Below are positions 22,287 to 34,700 of a stretch of 64,000 nucleotides of DNA, one piece after another. Made by a program: the position numbers and the translations under genes. This stretch comes from Bipolaris cookei. Taxonomy: Eukaryota > Ascomycota > Dothideomycetes > Pleosporales > Pleosporaceae. Positions within the stretch are counted from its first letter, which is position 1, and every line of letters starts with the position of its first letter. A model generated the notes under the pieces. It saw only the letters and a list, made by a program, of their open reading frames with translations. It ran no database searches and had not been told where the DNA came from. The DNA lies in NCBI GenBank assembly GCA_002286855.1, contig NRSV01000040.1, forward strand, positions 188,071 to 252,070. The letters are read 5' to 3'.

Positions 22287-23657
22287 CTAAGCTGCAGGAA
22301 CCGGTGGCTGGAGACCCTCCTGTTGTCCAACATCCGTTGGCTTAGGCAGTTGTTGTTGCTGCTGCTGCTGCTCCACCTCTTTCTTGACTTCAGGCCGATA
22401 AGTCTGAGCACCCTCCTGGCGCCACCAGGGAAGTCTCCCATCTTTGGGAACGATAGGCAGAGCCTTGGAGGGAGCAACGTCCTTCTCGACCGCCTGCCAG
22501 CCCTCCATATCTTCTGGTATGCCTTCTTCAGCCCGTCTCCGCCGCTCCGTCGCTGCCTGTACCTCCATGAAGTTCTCGAGCAAAAGCTCCTTGGCTTGCC
22601 ATTCCTCGCGGCGCACCCGCTCCAGCTCCTCGGCTTCGGCACGCAGCTGCTCGCCCTCCTTTGTTGCCCACTGCAGTTGTCTACGTAGTAGCTGGAATAG
22701 CTCGTTTGCTGGCTTGCGTAGCTCTTCGGGTGTGAATTCGATATCTGGTGGGAACTGCACTAGTGTTGGAGCAGATGGGCTGGCGAGGTCTTGTAGATAG
22801 ATGACATTGTTGTGGGAATAGTCAGTTTCGGATGTGGTTGTAGCAGCGGCCGCGGCTGTTGCGCTATTGGGCGGATGCGAGTGCGAGGATGGGGATCCGG
22901 GGGTCGAGGCCTTGTCGTGTGGCAGCTTCTTGGCTTCGTTGTTGAGGACGAGCTTCAGGCGTTGTTTATTGTTGGTGGGGTTAGATGAGTGATGCTTGGG
23001 TACGGGGTCGGAGGGTCGTAGGGCTTCGGTCTCGTGCACAGTGCGCATGTGTTTGGCCAACGCGTCGGAGCGGGTGAAGGAGCGGTCGCATTCTACAGTG
23101 TATTTTAGCATGTGTCTCGAGCCTCGGGGCAGAATGCGGAGGGTTGTACCTGGAAGCGTGCAGTAGAATGGCTTCTCGCGCGTGTGGGAGCGCATGTGTG
23201 CCCGCAGTGCGTACCCACTAGCATGGGGGATGCCCTTTCGAGTGCAATCGCTCCACTCGCAGCTGTATTTCTTCTGCCGAGTTCCAATGTGGTCGTCGTG
23301 GAGATGCTCGACAAGCTTGTCCATGTTGTGAAGATCGCCGGCTGTGCATCCGTCCCACTTGCAGACGGTGACTTGCTCCTGGCCATAGTCGTCGTCTTGC
23401 GACATGCCCGGGTGATGGTGAGGCGAGGCTGGCACCGAGCCGTCAGTGTCTTCGGACAGCTCTTCTTCAAGATCTGGTGGCATCGTGTTGATGGGAGCTG
23501 GCGGCGACGAGGGCGCGCGGACGTTCAGGCGTGGTCGCTTGTTGGGGCGCTGGTCATGGTCAGGCGTGGCTTCATAGCTGCGTGGACGGCTTCCTTTTAC
23601 ATCCTCAGGGAAATCATCGCTCCCATATTCTGATAGGTCTGAAGGTGATTCTGTCAT
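22287..23657 (-). CDS. C2H2 zinc-finger protein resembling INO80 subunit Iec1
   Basis: Two exons, 23657-23150 and 23092-22287, give 437 aa. The start is placed at MTESPSDLSEYG (23657); the open frame continues upstream but has no conserved look there. Three GLI-type C2H2 fingers are present: CKWDGCTAGDLHNMDKLVEH, then CEWSDCTRKGIPHASGYALR, then the pair split by the intron (FYCTLP / ECDRSFTRSDALAKHM). After a Ser/Pro/Ala-rich linker comes IEFTPEELRKPANELFQLLR and a Glu/Arg-rich coiled coil. A CAG/CAA tract encodes a run of seven Gln near the C-terminus. The finger order and the HMRTVHETEALRPSDPVPK segment fit the fission-yeast Iec1 type, a subunit of the INO80 chromatin remodeller. A stand-alone transcription factor is the alternative. 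Confidence 0.7.
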   Translation of the reverse strand: MTESPSDLSEYGSDDFPEDVKGSRPRSYEATPDHDQRPNKRPRLNVRAPSSPPAPINTMPPDLEEELSEDTDGSVPASPHHHPGMSQDDDYGQEQVTVCKWDGCTAGDLHNMDKLVEHLHDDHIGTRQKKYSCEWSDCTRKGIPHASGYALRAHMRSHTREKPFYCTLPGTTLRILPRGSRHMLKYTVECDRSFTRSDALAKHMRTVHETEALRPSDPVPKHHSSNPTNNKQRLKLVLNNEAKKLPHDKASTPGSPSSHSHPPNSATAAAAATTTSETDYSHNNVIYLQDLASPSAPTLVQFPPDIEFTPEELRKPANELFQLLRRQLQWATKEGEQLRAEAEELERVRREEWQAKELLLENFMEVQAATERRRRAEEGIPEDMEGWQAVEKDVAPSKALPIVPKDGRLPWWRQEGAQTYRPEVKKEVEQQQQQQQLPKPTDVGQQEGLQPPVPAA

Positions 23658-24183
23658 GACGGCGAGGTCAACTTGTTGGTGGTGACGGTCAAGGCGACGG
23701 TGAAGGTGAAGGTAAGAGTGAATGTCGACTGCGCGTTGGCCGAAAGGAGCGTGTTGCGCCTCCCGGCGCGCTCGACGTCTAGCGCATGTGCAAGGGGCCA
23801 GGCGTTGAGCGAACGGCACACTTTTCTGCGCAGCCAATCTTGCACACTTCCAACTCTGGGTCTTGCAACACCAACAACATGTCAGACAGACTCTTGTGAC
23901 TTTGCAGAGGAACGCCTGTCTTCGCCATTCTCTCTTGGTAAAGGATTTTGCGCTACAGTTGCGCCTCGAGTTGTATGTGAGTATACTTTACTCGCTTTCC
24001 CTTCATCTTCTATGATGATTTATCCCAGAGTTCTGCAATTCCAAAGAGCTGCCTCACAGTAGCTCAAATGCGGATTAGCTCATACACTACACATATACCT
24101 GACTTCATTTTTACATGAATCAAAGCCTGTTATACATTATAGTTACAGTACTGACAAGTCGCTCTAACTAGGCAATCAATCGT
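23658..24183. other. Intergenic, no gene seen
   Basis: Contains the promoter and 5' leader of the zinc-finger gene and the 3' flank of the aldo-keto reductase gene. No supported coding frame. Confidence 0.6.
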
Positions 24184-25281
24184 CTATGCGAACAGCAGTG
24201 CGGTCTGAGCTTCATTGTACCGTCCACCAATGACTGGAAATTTCTTCAGAATCTCTTCCAGTGCCTTCATATCCTTATCGTTGAGCTTCGCCGGCTTCAA
24301 GTTTTCCTCGATTCTCTGCGATGTCGTAGCACCCGGGATCGGGATGATAGTAGGCATGCCCTTGGCTCCGCTGTGCGCGAGCACCCACCCAAGGGCAATT
24401 TGAGCTGGAGTGGCACCCTTTGACTTGGCTAGATCCTCGACGGCGTGGAGAAGCTTGATGTTTTCGTTAAACACCTCAGGCTGGAACCTGGGCATGTGGT
24501 GCAGTATGGAGCCAGGCTCAATGTCGCTGTGCTTCTTGTACTTGCCCGTCTGGGAACTAATCAGTGTCCAGCTTCTACAGCTAAAAGTGATTTACTTACA
24601 AGGAACCCGCGTCCAAGAGGCGAGTATGCAATGATGGGAATGCCAAGCTCTGCGCATGTGGCCGCGACACCGTTCTCGAGAATGTCGGTTACCCATAACG
24701 AGAACTCGACTTCGACCGCAGAGATTGGGTGCACACTGTGTGCTTTACGAATTGTCTGCGCACCAACTTCTGACAGACTGATGCCACCCAGCTTGCCCCC
24801 CTTGACATATTCGGCAATGTAGCTGACGGTATCTTGAATTGGTGTGTTGGGATCCACCCTAGCACACTCAAACAAATCAAGACTCTTCTTGCCATCCAGT
24901 ACTCTCAGGCACTCATCAATGCTGCGTCTAACATTCTCCCGACTGCCATCTGGCGTCAATTGGCCCTTCTTGAGACCGCCTTTGATGGACAAAACAACCT
25001 TTTCTGCGTCCTCGGGGTACTTTGTGAAATACTCATTGAGAAGGTGTAGAGAGTTACGTTCTGGTGCACCGTAAAGCTCTCCACCGTTCCAATTGTTCGC
25101 CCCAAGGGAAAGCGCGGTGCGCATAGCTTCAAAGCTCTGCTCTTGCGATGGTGGGTCCTGGCGCCATGTGAGGCCTGAATTATTAGTTTCCTCTCAGCCT
25201 TTGCAAAATAGATAAATTGTAAAACATACCCATGAGCCCATAGCCAACTGGCCCTACTGTCTTTCCTACAAGTTGAGGCAT
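24184..25281 (-). CDS. Aldo-keto reductase, pyridoxal-reductase (Plr1) type
   Basis: Three exons, 25281-25230, 25174-24600 and 24549-24184, give 330 aa. The protein opens with VGPVGYGLMGLTWR. Catalytic residues of the AKR (beta/alpha)8 barrel can be seen: Tyr in NGGELYG and Lys in LSIKGGL. At the usual catalytic His position the sequence is LFECARVDP, so His is replaced, as in pyridoxal reductases of this group. Further blocks are GISLSEVGAQTIRKA, IPIIAYSPLGRGFL and the cofactor-binding PIPGATTSQRIEENL. The expected reaction is NADPH-dependent reduction of pyridoxal to pyridoxine in vitamin B6 salvage. A broader AKR role is possible. Confidence 0.85.
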
Positions 25282-25979
25282 ATCGAAGTTTGTAGATGAT
25301 GTCGTGAGAGGGTCTTGAACAAAAATGAGGCGGGGTAATAGATACTGGTCAATGATATCACCGTAATTGAACCGTTGCTCGCTAGTCTCTCTGTAAGGGT
25401 CTGTTGATGTGCTCGTCTATTCCAGACTGATACCCAGCTCTTTTTATGTTCTCATTGAAGCTTTTCTCGGGCCCGAAGATACTTGCTTAGGTACCACCAC
25501 CAGTGACGCTCATTGGAGGTACATCGCGCCGACCGGGGCTTTCAGAGTGCTTAACTCCGCGAAGCCAATCACCGCAGAAAGTGGCGCGACAACATGGGCA
25601 GTGGCCTTAGGCGTATGTCCGATTTGCTACATGTGGAATTATTACATCGTGAGGAAATACCTAGAATGCGTGCTATTGTGAGGTTTGTGGCGGAGTGTTG
25701 GGATCACTGAACGGCATGTTGTTTGGCACAGGAAGATGTACTACCACCGGTAACTACTTTGAAAATCCAAATGAATGATGCTTTGTCGATGCGGGATGGA
25801 GTACGTCATGAGCAAGGTATGCATTTGTTAGCGTAATGATTTTACGCACGGAATTCTGTTCTATCTCTATGATTTTACGTCAAGTTAGAAATGAAAACAC
25901 CCGGCACTCTTCGGATTTGCTCTACTCCCTCCACTTCATCTTAACACCTATCCCCATACTGGCAAAAAAGGCCACTTGC
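25282..25979. other. Intergenic, no gene seen
   Basis: Promoter side of the aldo-keto reductase gene and 3' flank of the ceramidase gene. Open frames here are short and featureless. Confidence 0.6.
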
Positions 25980-27034
25980 TTACATACCCTTCTTCCCTTC
26001 AACGCCCTTCCTCTCAATCGTATCTATTTCTTTCAACACAGCCCTAACCGGCCAGACAAACCCCTCCTGTGCGTGGCCCGTCTTCCCCTCTTCAATTGTG
26101 ACCAGATACTCCGTGAGTGCCATACCTATATACGCCGCAATCGCTGTGAAAATATGCCACCAGCCATGCAACTCGAACAAGAAGCCCCAAGGAAGTCCAA
26201 TCCAATGCTTAAACTGTGTAACATACCCGCAAGCATGAAAATCTATGTTCCAAAGAAAATACCCAAACAGCCCTGTAGAGATACCAAATGTAGCCATACT
26301 CCCCAGCTTCTTGCGTGCCACTTCATTAGTAATCTGCTTCTTGATGAGCGCACGTGTGTGCCGCGACACAAGGAAAATCATGGCTGCAAAAGCGACTTCG
26401 TGCATAATAATCTCGTCAGCCCACACGTGGTAAATGGAGATGGGAATTAGGCTGCCCAGGATATACAATGTGTACTTTTGGCGCTGGGCGCGCGTGGCGT
26501 CAAAACATAGCAGCTGGTGCAGCACGGCGCCTACGGCTAGGAACATGGAGAGGTCGTCGCCCATTTGAGAGTGGTACTTTAGGGTCGCATGGAACCAGGC
26601 GGAGAGGACGCCCACGCCGATGAGTCCCCAGTAAGGGAAGGCGAGCGTCGAGATGAGGCCGCCTTCGGGTTTGGGGGATACGCGGCGTAGACCGTGAATT
26701 CCGTATATTACTATTTTTCTAAAGTGTGAGCTTTCCCTTTTTATCGTGGTGGACTGCAAGTGGTTGGGATGCACGGACCATAGCTGATGTTTGTGAGGGT
26801 GTTGATGAATTCGCCGATGTAGGGGGTGATGATGTAGTCCTTGTCATCATGAGTTATCATTCCCGGTTAATCATTACAGGAAATACATGACATACCTCTT
26901 CACAGAAACTATATTAAGTTAGCCAAGCCCGAGTTATCATGCAGGTACCATAACAAGACTCACTTGTGATTTGACGTAGTTGGACCCCAAGCTCCTACTG
27001 CGGGCTCCAACGGGTAGTCCCATCGCAACTGCAT
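25980..27034 (-). CDS. Alkaline ceramidase (Ypc1/Ydc1 type)
   Basis: Four exons, 27034-26964, 26908-26896 (a 13 nt micro-exon), 26839-26775 and 26718-25980, give 295 aa. The N-terminus contains NFCEEDYIITPYIGEFINTL, formed by joining the first three exons, a hallmark of alkaline ceramidases. The catalytic metal-site motifs follow: GVGVLSAWFHATLKYHSQ (first His), the DDLSMFLA block, and the late FELHGWWHIFTAIAAY with two His. Seven hydrophobic helices are apparent. The enzyme cleaves phytoceramide or dihydroceramide in the ER or Golgi membrane. The third donor is GTGCAT rather than the nearer GTCCGT, because only the former keeps the frame. A 3-ketosphinganine reductase, acting in the same lipid pathway, lies about 20 kb away. 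Confidence 0.88.
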
Positions 27035-27437
27035 GTTGAATTTTTGGTTATTGAGGTTATGGGTGGTAGAAAGGGGGTCTCTGATGCTGTCTGGCTGTGA
27101 GGGTTTGCAGTGGTTTTACAACGTGGATCACATGGCCGCAAGCTATGACCAGCCCAATAGCTGCATACCACGGAGCACATGGGAACAAGTCAAAAGGCAG
27201 TAGCAGCGCGGATACTAACTTCCTAGCTTGAGCAAACAAGATGATTTTGAATTCAAAGTGTGATCAACACGCACTAATTGTTGGTTTCGGACAATTCTAG
27301 TGCTATCTAGAAGTCGACGTTTCATAAAGCAAAACAAAGTGTACAGTAACAATCAGCTCAGCCAAACAAAAGAAACAGAGTAACGATACCGAATGCAAAA
27401 AACACCGCACCTTCTGTCACACAGAAGGGCAAAAAAG

Positions 27438-27526
27438 GGGTCTTACCGCGACTCGAACGCGGGGCCTCTCGCAAGCAATGCTCGGGAAATCCCTAAGCGA
27501 GAATCATACCACTAGACCATAAGACC
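27438..27526 (-). tRNA. tRNA-Pro (anticodon AGG) with a 17 nt intron
   Basis: On the minus strand the acceptor stem pairs GGTCTTA (from 27526) with TAAGACC, and a C discriminator lies at 27438. The anticodon stem CTCGC/GCGAG closes a TTAGGGT loop, giving anticodon AGG. A 17 nt intron at 27474-27490 sits one base 3' of the anticodon, the usual place for eukaryotic tRNA introns. The T arm is CCGCG-TTCGAGT-CGCGG. The mature length would be 72 nt plus the added CCA. Confidence 0.92.
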
Positions 27527-29535
27527 GTTGATTTGATGGAAGAACAAGAAAAATTATCAATTATATACTGCACAAGATATTGCCACATAACAGCTTGGAG
27601 AAGGAGAAGCACTCAGACACCCCTGTAGGACCTCGTATCCAAGCTAGAAGGTGGGGCTGACACTTGACAAAGTTTGATGAGCGGGGCTTGTTGGCTGAAG
27701 TCACGATTCTTTGGTAGGCTAGACGGTGGGGCAGACAGAACACTGATGAGCCATCTAGCCCTACAGATCAAGGCGGTGCAATACTTGAGGTCGCAGGTAC
27801 AAATGAACTATCAAAAGAAATGAAAGAAGTTTAAGCACTTCCGATGGGGAGAATAACACATATGTTGCTTCAATGGCAGGCGTTGGACAGATGTGTTACT
27901 AATATGCAAAGTCTTGGACGTCATTTTGCTTTGCGAGTATCAAATTCACCACCCTAATGAGTCGATATCTTGCATCTTTCTTCGGCCCTGAGTGGATGAC
28001 AATCATGTGTCTCAAAAGAGATTCGAGCAAATCGATGAAATCTTATGCAACAGCCTCACTGTAAGACTGGTAAACCAAGAGCATATGAAAGATACGACCT
28101 CAAATTGATGTACCTCTTCTTCAATTTTGTGTCATATGACCCACACTTAGGTATAACAGTGATACCCTTGCTTTTTAGTTTGAAGATCTGTATGAAGTCC
28201 CTGAACCTATGGGACTGTTGGTTCTCAATAGCTTGCAGTATCGGTCCACTTTAAGTCTTGGAGTAAAGGATTTTGTAGACTTCTGTTGATTGTAGCATAC
28301 ATAGGAACAGGCTAAGATCAGCTTTGATAACCAGGAAATACAGCATAAACACTTTTGGCGATATCACAATCCGCCCATGACAGTAGTGAAGTTCACAGTT
28401 TAGATTGCACATATTTTGGAGAAAACGAATAAGCCTATGAAATCTCTTAACACAGTGCAGTCTCATGCGTCACCAAACACAAAGGACAAGGAGCATTTAC
28501 TTCGTTTGGCAAAGTCAACGTGCACGAAAAATGGCTCTACGATATGCCGCGGTAATAATGTTCCCAGATGCCAAGAAACTACGCCCTGACACACTCGATG
28601 CATGCCGAGTTTTCTATGGCCTGCTATGACGATATTGCACAGGCGGGCCTGAGCTTTGAAAGACCAGATGTGGATGCAACATTGTTCTTGGAACATCCTA
28701 CCAGCCCTAATACATCGCCGTCCTGTAAAAATTCACTCGTCATTAGCCGGTGCGTTTTTCGTTACTCCTAAAAATGTAAATGCGATTCAGGGAGGGTGAA
28801 TATCAGGCGGTAGGGGCGGAGACTGCCAAGCAAATGGATGATCACGATTCCACTCTTGGGGTTGTGTGCATCGAGCACCCACGAGCCTCTGTCACATACA
28901 TCCCCACCCAATCACTCGACAAATGACAGATACAATAACGCATACGACAAGACACCCACGCTTCATAGTCACATGTTGCGTTGCCCCGAGGAAAAGCAAC
29001 ATGAGGTTGCAACGTGCGATCGAACCATGTCAATTTTAAGAAAAAGACAGGCAGCCGAAATAAAGACGGCGCCACTTACGCACCCACATGCACGACGCGG
29101 TTGAGGCGATCTCCGCAAAATGCTAGGCGCCATCCCGTTCTCCACCTCCAGTCAACCCCAAGTCCCCCAAGGTAGTTTTCCCGCCAATCAACGCCAATCG
29201 GAGAGGGGCTGCCTTGTTTCTTCGATTACTCTCCGATGTGCAAACAAACGGCCACGCTTGGTCGGCACGTTTCCGCTGTGCTTACGTAGGAAGTATGGCA
29301 TTTTAACCATTTTAGCCAGCTCACAAGTGTTTTCAACTGGTCGGATTAGTGGAGTCTGGCGGTTTGGCAGGAATGCATTGCATGACTTTAGCGATAATGT
29401 CCATCATACCGGCATTGAGTACCGACTACGTTGGTTCTCTTTATAATTGAGCTCTCCTCCCCGCGCGAACGTGGAGTGGTAGGTCAAACGACTACGGTAA
29501 TTGAAGCTCTTGGGAGCTTTCACCCAGCTGCCAAA
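27527..29535. other. 2.0 kb gene-poor interval
   Basis: No credible coding frame, RNA gene or transposon end was recognised. The last 400 bases serve as promoter and leader of the sugar transporter. Confidence 0.5.
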
Positions 29536-31410
29536 ATGTTTTCGAAAGTCCCAAAGATTTACAATGTCTACTTTTTGGCAATCATTGCCACTATGGGTGG
29601 TATGCTATTTGGTTTCGATATCTCTTCGATGAGTGCTATCATTCCAACCAATCAATATATGTACGTCAATTCTTAAAAGACAATTCTTTCAATAAGGTCT
29701 AACATCCAACAGTGATTACTTCGACAACCCATCTGGAGTCGTTCAAGGCGCCATCGGCGCTGCCCTTGCTGCAGGCTCTATTGTCGGCTCTATCATGGCT
29801 GGCCCGGTCTCTGACAAATTCGGTCGCCGCGATGCTCTCTTATTTGCTTGTCTCTGGTGGCTCGCTGGCACTGCCTTGCAAGTCGCTGTAACAGGACGAG
29901 GAATGTTGATAGCTGGTCGAGTCCTCAACGGAGTAACAGTTGGCATCACTTCCTCACAGGTACCAGTGTATCTTGCGGAAATCTCCAAGCACTCACAGCG
30001 CGGTGCAATCATCATTATCCAGCAGCTCGCTATTGAATGGGGCATTCTTCTCATGTAAAGTAGCAAGTGAACATATAAAAATATTGCCAAACTGACCATT
30101 TTCGCAGGTACTTCATCGGTTACGGTTGCACGTTTATTCCGGGGGAAACAGTATCTTTCCGCACCGCTTGGGGCATCCAATTCGTGCCCTGCGTCATGTT
30201 CATGATTGGTCTGCCTTTTCTACCAGAATCTCCTCGATGGCTCGCCAAAGTTGATCGCACAGAGGAAGCAATCCAGGTCCTTGCATCTATCCAGGCCAAC
30301 GGCAATATCGAGGATCCATATGTTGTTGCTGAGTACGAGGAAATCATGACTGTTCTTATTGCCGAGCGTCAGGCTCCACCGGGATGGAAGAAATTCGTAT
30401 ATAACGGCATGTGGAAGAGGACTCTTGCTGGCTTTTCCGTGCAAGCGTGGCAACAGTTGTCTGGAGCAAACGTGCGTTCAATTTCCACAAATTAACCATA
30501 TATTTCAGAAACTGACTAGAGTGACAGGTCATGACCTACTACGTCGTCTATATTTTCGCCATGGCCGGCCTCGAAGGAAATATCAAACTCATCTCCTCAG
30601 GTGTACAATACGCCCTCTTTATCATCTTCTCCTCAATCATGTTCTTCTTCGTCGACAAATTCGGCCGCCGCACGCTTCTTGTCTGGGGCGCCATCACAAT
30701 GGGCATCTGCCATTTTGTCGTCGGCGGCGTCCTCGGCGCAAACTACGAGTACATTCCTGAGGGTGTTGGAGGCGACCGCAACGTCGTCATGAAAGTCACT
30801 GGCTCGCCCGCCAACACCGTCATTGCTTTCTCGTATCTTCTAATCATCATTTACGCTCTTACTCTCGCACCCATCTGCTGGGTGTACGCCGCGGAAGTGT
30901 GGTCGCTTGAGACTCGCGCGTGGGGTATGGGTATTGCTGCGACTGGTAAGACGAAATGCCAATTATTCCCAGAAAATGAACCGAAAACAATGCTAACGCT
31001 TTTTCCTCAGGTAACTGGCTCTTCAACTTCGCAATTGGCCTCTTCATCCCCCCCGCATTCCTAAACATAAAATGGGGTCTCTTCATCGTTTTCGGCGTAT
31101 TGTGTCTTCTCGCAGCCACCCAGTTTTTTTTCACATATCCAGAGGTACGTTCACAATCTCCCCCACATCACCAAGCAGACTCAACTAATCCTTTTGTTTT
31201 TTCAAACAGACTTGCGGCAAAACTCTTGAAGAAATCGAAATCCTCTTCAGCAAAGACGGCCCGCACGCATGGCAAACCAAAAAGGGAAGCGAGCATATTG
31301 GCCAAAATACAGAGAATGTTGCAGCAGCTCAGGCGAAGCAGGAGGCGCAGGCGAAAATCGAGATGTTGGCGAAGGAGAAGGGGGAGACGGCGAGGACGGA
31401 GACGGTATGA
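29536..31410 (+). CDS. MFS sugar (hexose-type) transporter
   Basis: Six exons, 29536-29660, 29713-30054, 30108-30471, 30528-30945, 31012-31144 and 31210-31410. All junctions are GT-AG and in frame. The sugar-porter signatures are all present: GGMLFGFDISSMS in helix 1, SDKFGRRDALL, GRVLNGVTVGITSSQVPVYL with AEIS, PESPRWLAKVD, SVQAWQQLSGAN in helix 7, and DKFGRRTLL. The C-terminal end is PETCGKTLEEIEILFS. Twelve hydrophobic helices are visible; the C-terminal cytosolic tail is rich in Ala, Gln and Lys. It should be a plasma-membrane proton symporter for a monosaccharide. The exact sugar cannot be told from the sequence. Confidence 0.93.
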
Positions 31411-31753
31411 AGGGTGTGTTCATGAACTAATTGAGTACGTAAGGAAGAGAAAATAAGAAGAACAAAGAAGATAGGTGTAATGAAGGAAACAATGACTTTC
31501 CCAAATCTAAACTACGTTCTTGCTATCTACATACGCAATCCCGAGTGCTTCTGGCCCACCAAAACAATCGCAAAGAAGCACAAGACGGCAAGGGAAGAAA
31601 AAGCGAGTGTTTAGAAAAAAGAGTAAAACTACTGATTGCATATAGTTCTGCCCCTAATTATAAAGTCTACCAAAAATCCTCGACATCAAGAAGTTAAAAA
31701 GGTTAGACAGAGACGAGCCCCAGAAAAATAAGACCCAAAGTTGCTAGCTTCAT

Positions 31754-34700
31754 CTAACTAGCCAAATCCATCGACTTCACGCCTTGCTCAAGCGCAACCT
31801 CATCCGCAAGCGGTGCATCTTCAACCGCAGACTCCCCATTCGACAGCACAACGCCTTCTTCCTCTAGATGCTCTACAGTGCCGGGTCCCTCGTCGACATG
31901 TTTATCTGTCAAACCTCCGTTTAGATGAAGGTGTTGTGGAACGGTGGCCTCATCCCTTTTGGCGTGCTCCGCAGCCCCAGCATGACCATTACTCATTTCG
32001 ACCGCGCCAGGCACTCCATTACTCACAGCCGCATGCTTGCCAGACCCTGGCTTCACCTGTTTACCCAGACCAATTCCGAGCTCCCTCACAGCACGCTTCA
32101 TGCTATCCAGCCTTGCGCGCTCAGCGACACACATTTTCCTCGCCAATTCCTTGAGAGCTCTCCGTCCCGTCTCGACCCTGTTTTCCTGCCAGCTAGCCAG
32201 TTCCTGAGCTACAACCTGTTGCGTGTATCGCAGTTCTCTGCCGAGATCCTCGAGCTCGATTTTGCTCTTGTCCATTTTGACTTGGGCGTCGCGCTGAACT
32301 CTGCTGCGCGCGTCGTCGAGGAGACCCAGGGGCCAGCGGTCGGAGCGCCGCACCGAGAGGTTGTGTCTATCGATCGCTTTTTGCGCGTTGGACATGGAGT
32401 TTATGATTGTGGAGGGGCGGGAGAGTGCGGTTAGAATGGCGGCGATGGTGCTGGAGATGGCGTGCATGGAGTAGTAGAAACCTGCCATGGGACTTGCTTC
32501 GCTTTGCCTCAGGGTGCTGGTGTAGCGCTCCAAGGCCTTGAGGGGTGCAGGAGGCAAAAATATGAGGGAGTGCATGGCTGTACTGAAGATCTTGGACGCG
32601 TCGTTGAGGTCAGATGCTGCTGAGCGGACCTTGTTAGCGCGACGGAGAACTGATCGTGATGCGTGGTGGAGGGCGCGGATGTTCTCACGCATGTGCTGAA
32701 CAAAAAGCTCAACTTCTCGCACGTCAAGAATAGGAGTGTAATCTTCGCGAAGACGTTCAACACGCAATTCAGCCTTGCGTGCTGAGCGTTCTGCTAGCAT
32801 GGACGAGTCAATGTCTGGCACGAGGAAAAACTCCCACACCATTTCATGTGTCGAGAAAGTAGGATGCTTTAGTAGAATCTTGAGGAAGGCGTCTAGTCGA
32901 AGTTGCATATCGCGTAGTATTGACCTTGACGGTCTTGAAGGGATGAGGTATGGCGACGCCAGGGTATCTATGACTGGCAACCATGATGCCGGGTGTTCTT
33001 GTGCTAGCCACTTTGCAAGATTCTCAAAGTCTTGTGATGAACGGCGACATGTAGTAACAGTGATGGACTTGTTATCATTGGGTGCTCCGGATTTCAATAC
33101 TAAACGTACGGTCCCATCTTCAACAAAGAAGGACCGGACGACAGTAGTGGTTCGTCCGTCAGGCCCAGCCTCATTTGACAATAACACCAGGTCATCAATT
33201 CGATTTCGGACGTCGTCATCTTTAGCAAGCTCCACAGCCGTAAGACCACGTGCGTCTCTGAACGACAGGTCGATCCTGGGATCTTGAAACAGAATTCGCA
33301 CCATATCTGTTCTGCCATATTTGCTGGCTACCATGAGTGGCGTGAACTGTCTGTCATTTGTTGCGTTTGCATCCGAGTCGCAGCGATATAGCAACTTGGC
33401 GGCTAATTGGGGATCGGTGATAATATGCAGGAGACTGTTTCCCTTGTTATCGACATGCTCGTCGAGATGCAGTGGTTGTCCGTCGTTTTGATAGTAAGTT
33501 GCGGCTAGAAGGGCTTTGTCAACCATATCATGGTATTCGTCGTGGTCGTATGATCTACACAGAGCAAAAACAGGAGTCTGACCGTTCTTGTCCTTGAGCC
33601 GCCAAGGCAGTAGATGTCCGATACGATCAATCAGACGAGGTTGGTTGAAGAGATAATGTGCTACACATCTGCCTTTGGCGTCTGGCTTCGCTAGGTAGTC
33701 TCGTAATGCTTCAGGGCTCGGGCTGTTATCCAAAAGGTAGTTGAGAATCGTGTCTGTCGTCTTCGCATGGCCTTGTTGGATCGCTGCGCTCAGCAGGTTG
33801 ACACCTTCATTATTGTAGTCTTCGAAGACGTGAAGAGGTGTATAGTACTCGGTCAAACTAAGGAGATATTGCAGTGCCCTATCTTGCCTGTTCTCAATGG
33901 CCATCATCAAAACCGACTCGCCGTCTGGGCCTTGTGTCATGGTAAGCTTCTCTATTGAAACATCGCCCTCAATAGCGCTAACACGCGAATCGAGCGTAGT
34001 GCGAGAATGGTACGACCGCGCTGAGCCACTCGACATGCTCCTTGTGTCCACCGATACCTTCTTCTTCATCTTGGGTCTTCTGGGTAGCGGGGGCGTCTGA
34101 GCCCGCTGAAAGGGGAAAATATGCGCCAGTGGCCCGTCTTCGTACATACCCTCATCACGAGTTGGACTTTGATGCCGTATCCGTGGTTCGTCGTCGCCAT
34201 TCATTGTAGTCCCCCCCAGGGATTGAAGATCTGAGAGGCTCGCCGCAAATCTAACTGGACGATGCCTTGGCGGAGTATCGCTCTGATCTGTGAAACTGTC
34301 TGATTCTGGATGAAAAGATTTGTCGGGCTCCAATATGCCTTGGATTGTCTCTATATCACCCGACTTGGTGGCCTGCCATAGTGCCCGGTTCCGTCTGCTT
34401 GCTCTCCGCAAACCTCCGGAATCTGTTGTTAAATATGACAGCACTGCCTCGAAAGTGCTGAGTGCGTAGCCCATCTCACCGCTTTCGACATCGTCAATGA
34501 AGATAAAGTGCCGCATGTAGGATAACCGTGCCTGGAGATGCCGAACGGGCGCCCGAATGACTACAATGAGCAGCAGTGATACCAGTGTATCTGCGTTGAT
34601 CGTGAGTAAATGATCCTGCTTCTCTGATAGCGGTGCCCCGTTTGTCATCATCTTCTCCTGGGATTCGTCTGGCATGGTGATGTGCTTTTGCACCGCGAGC

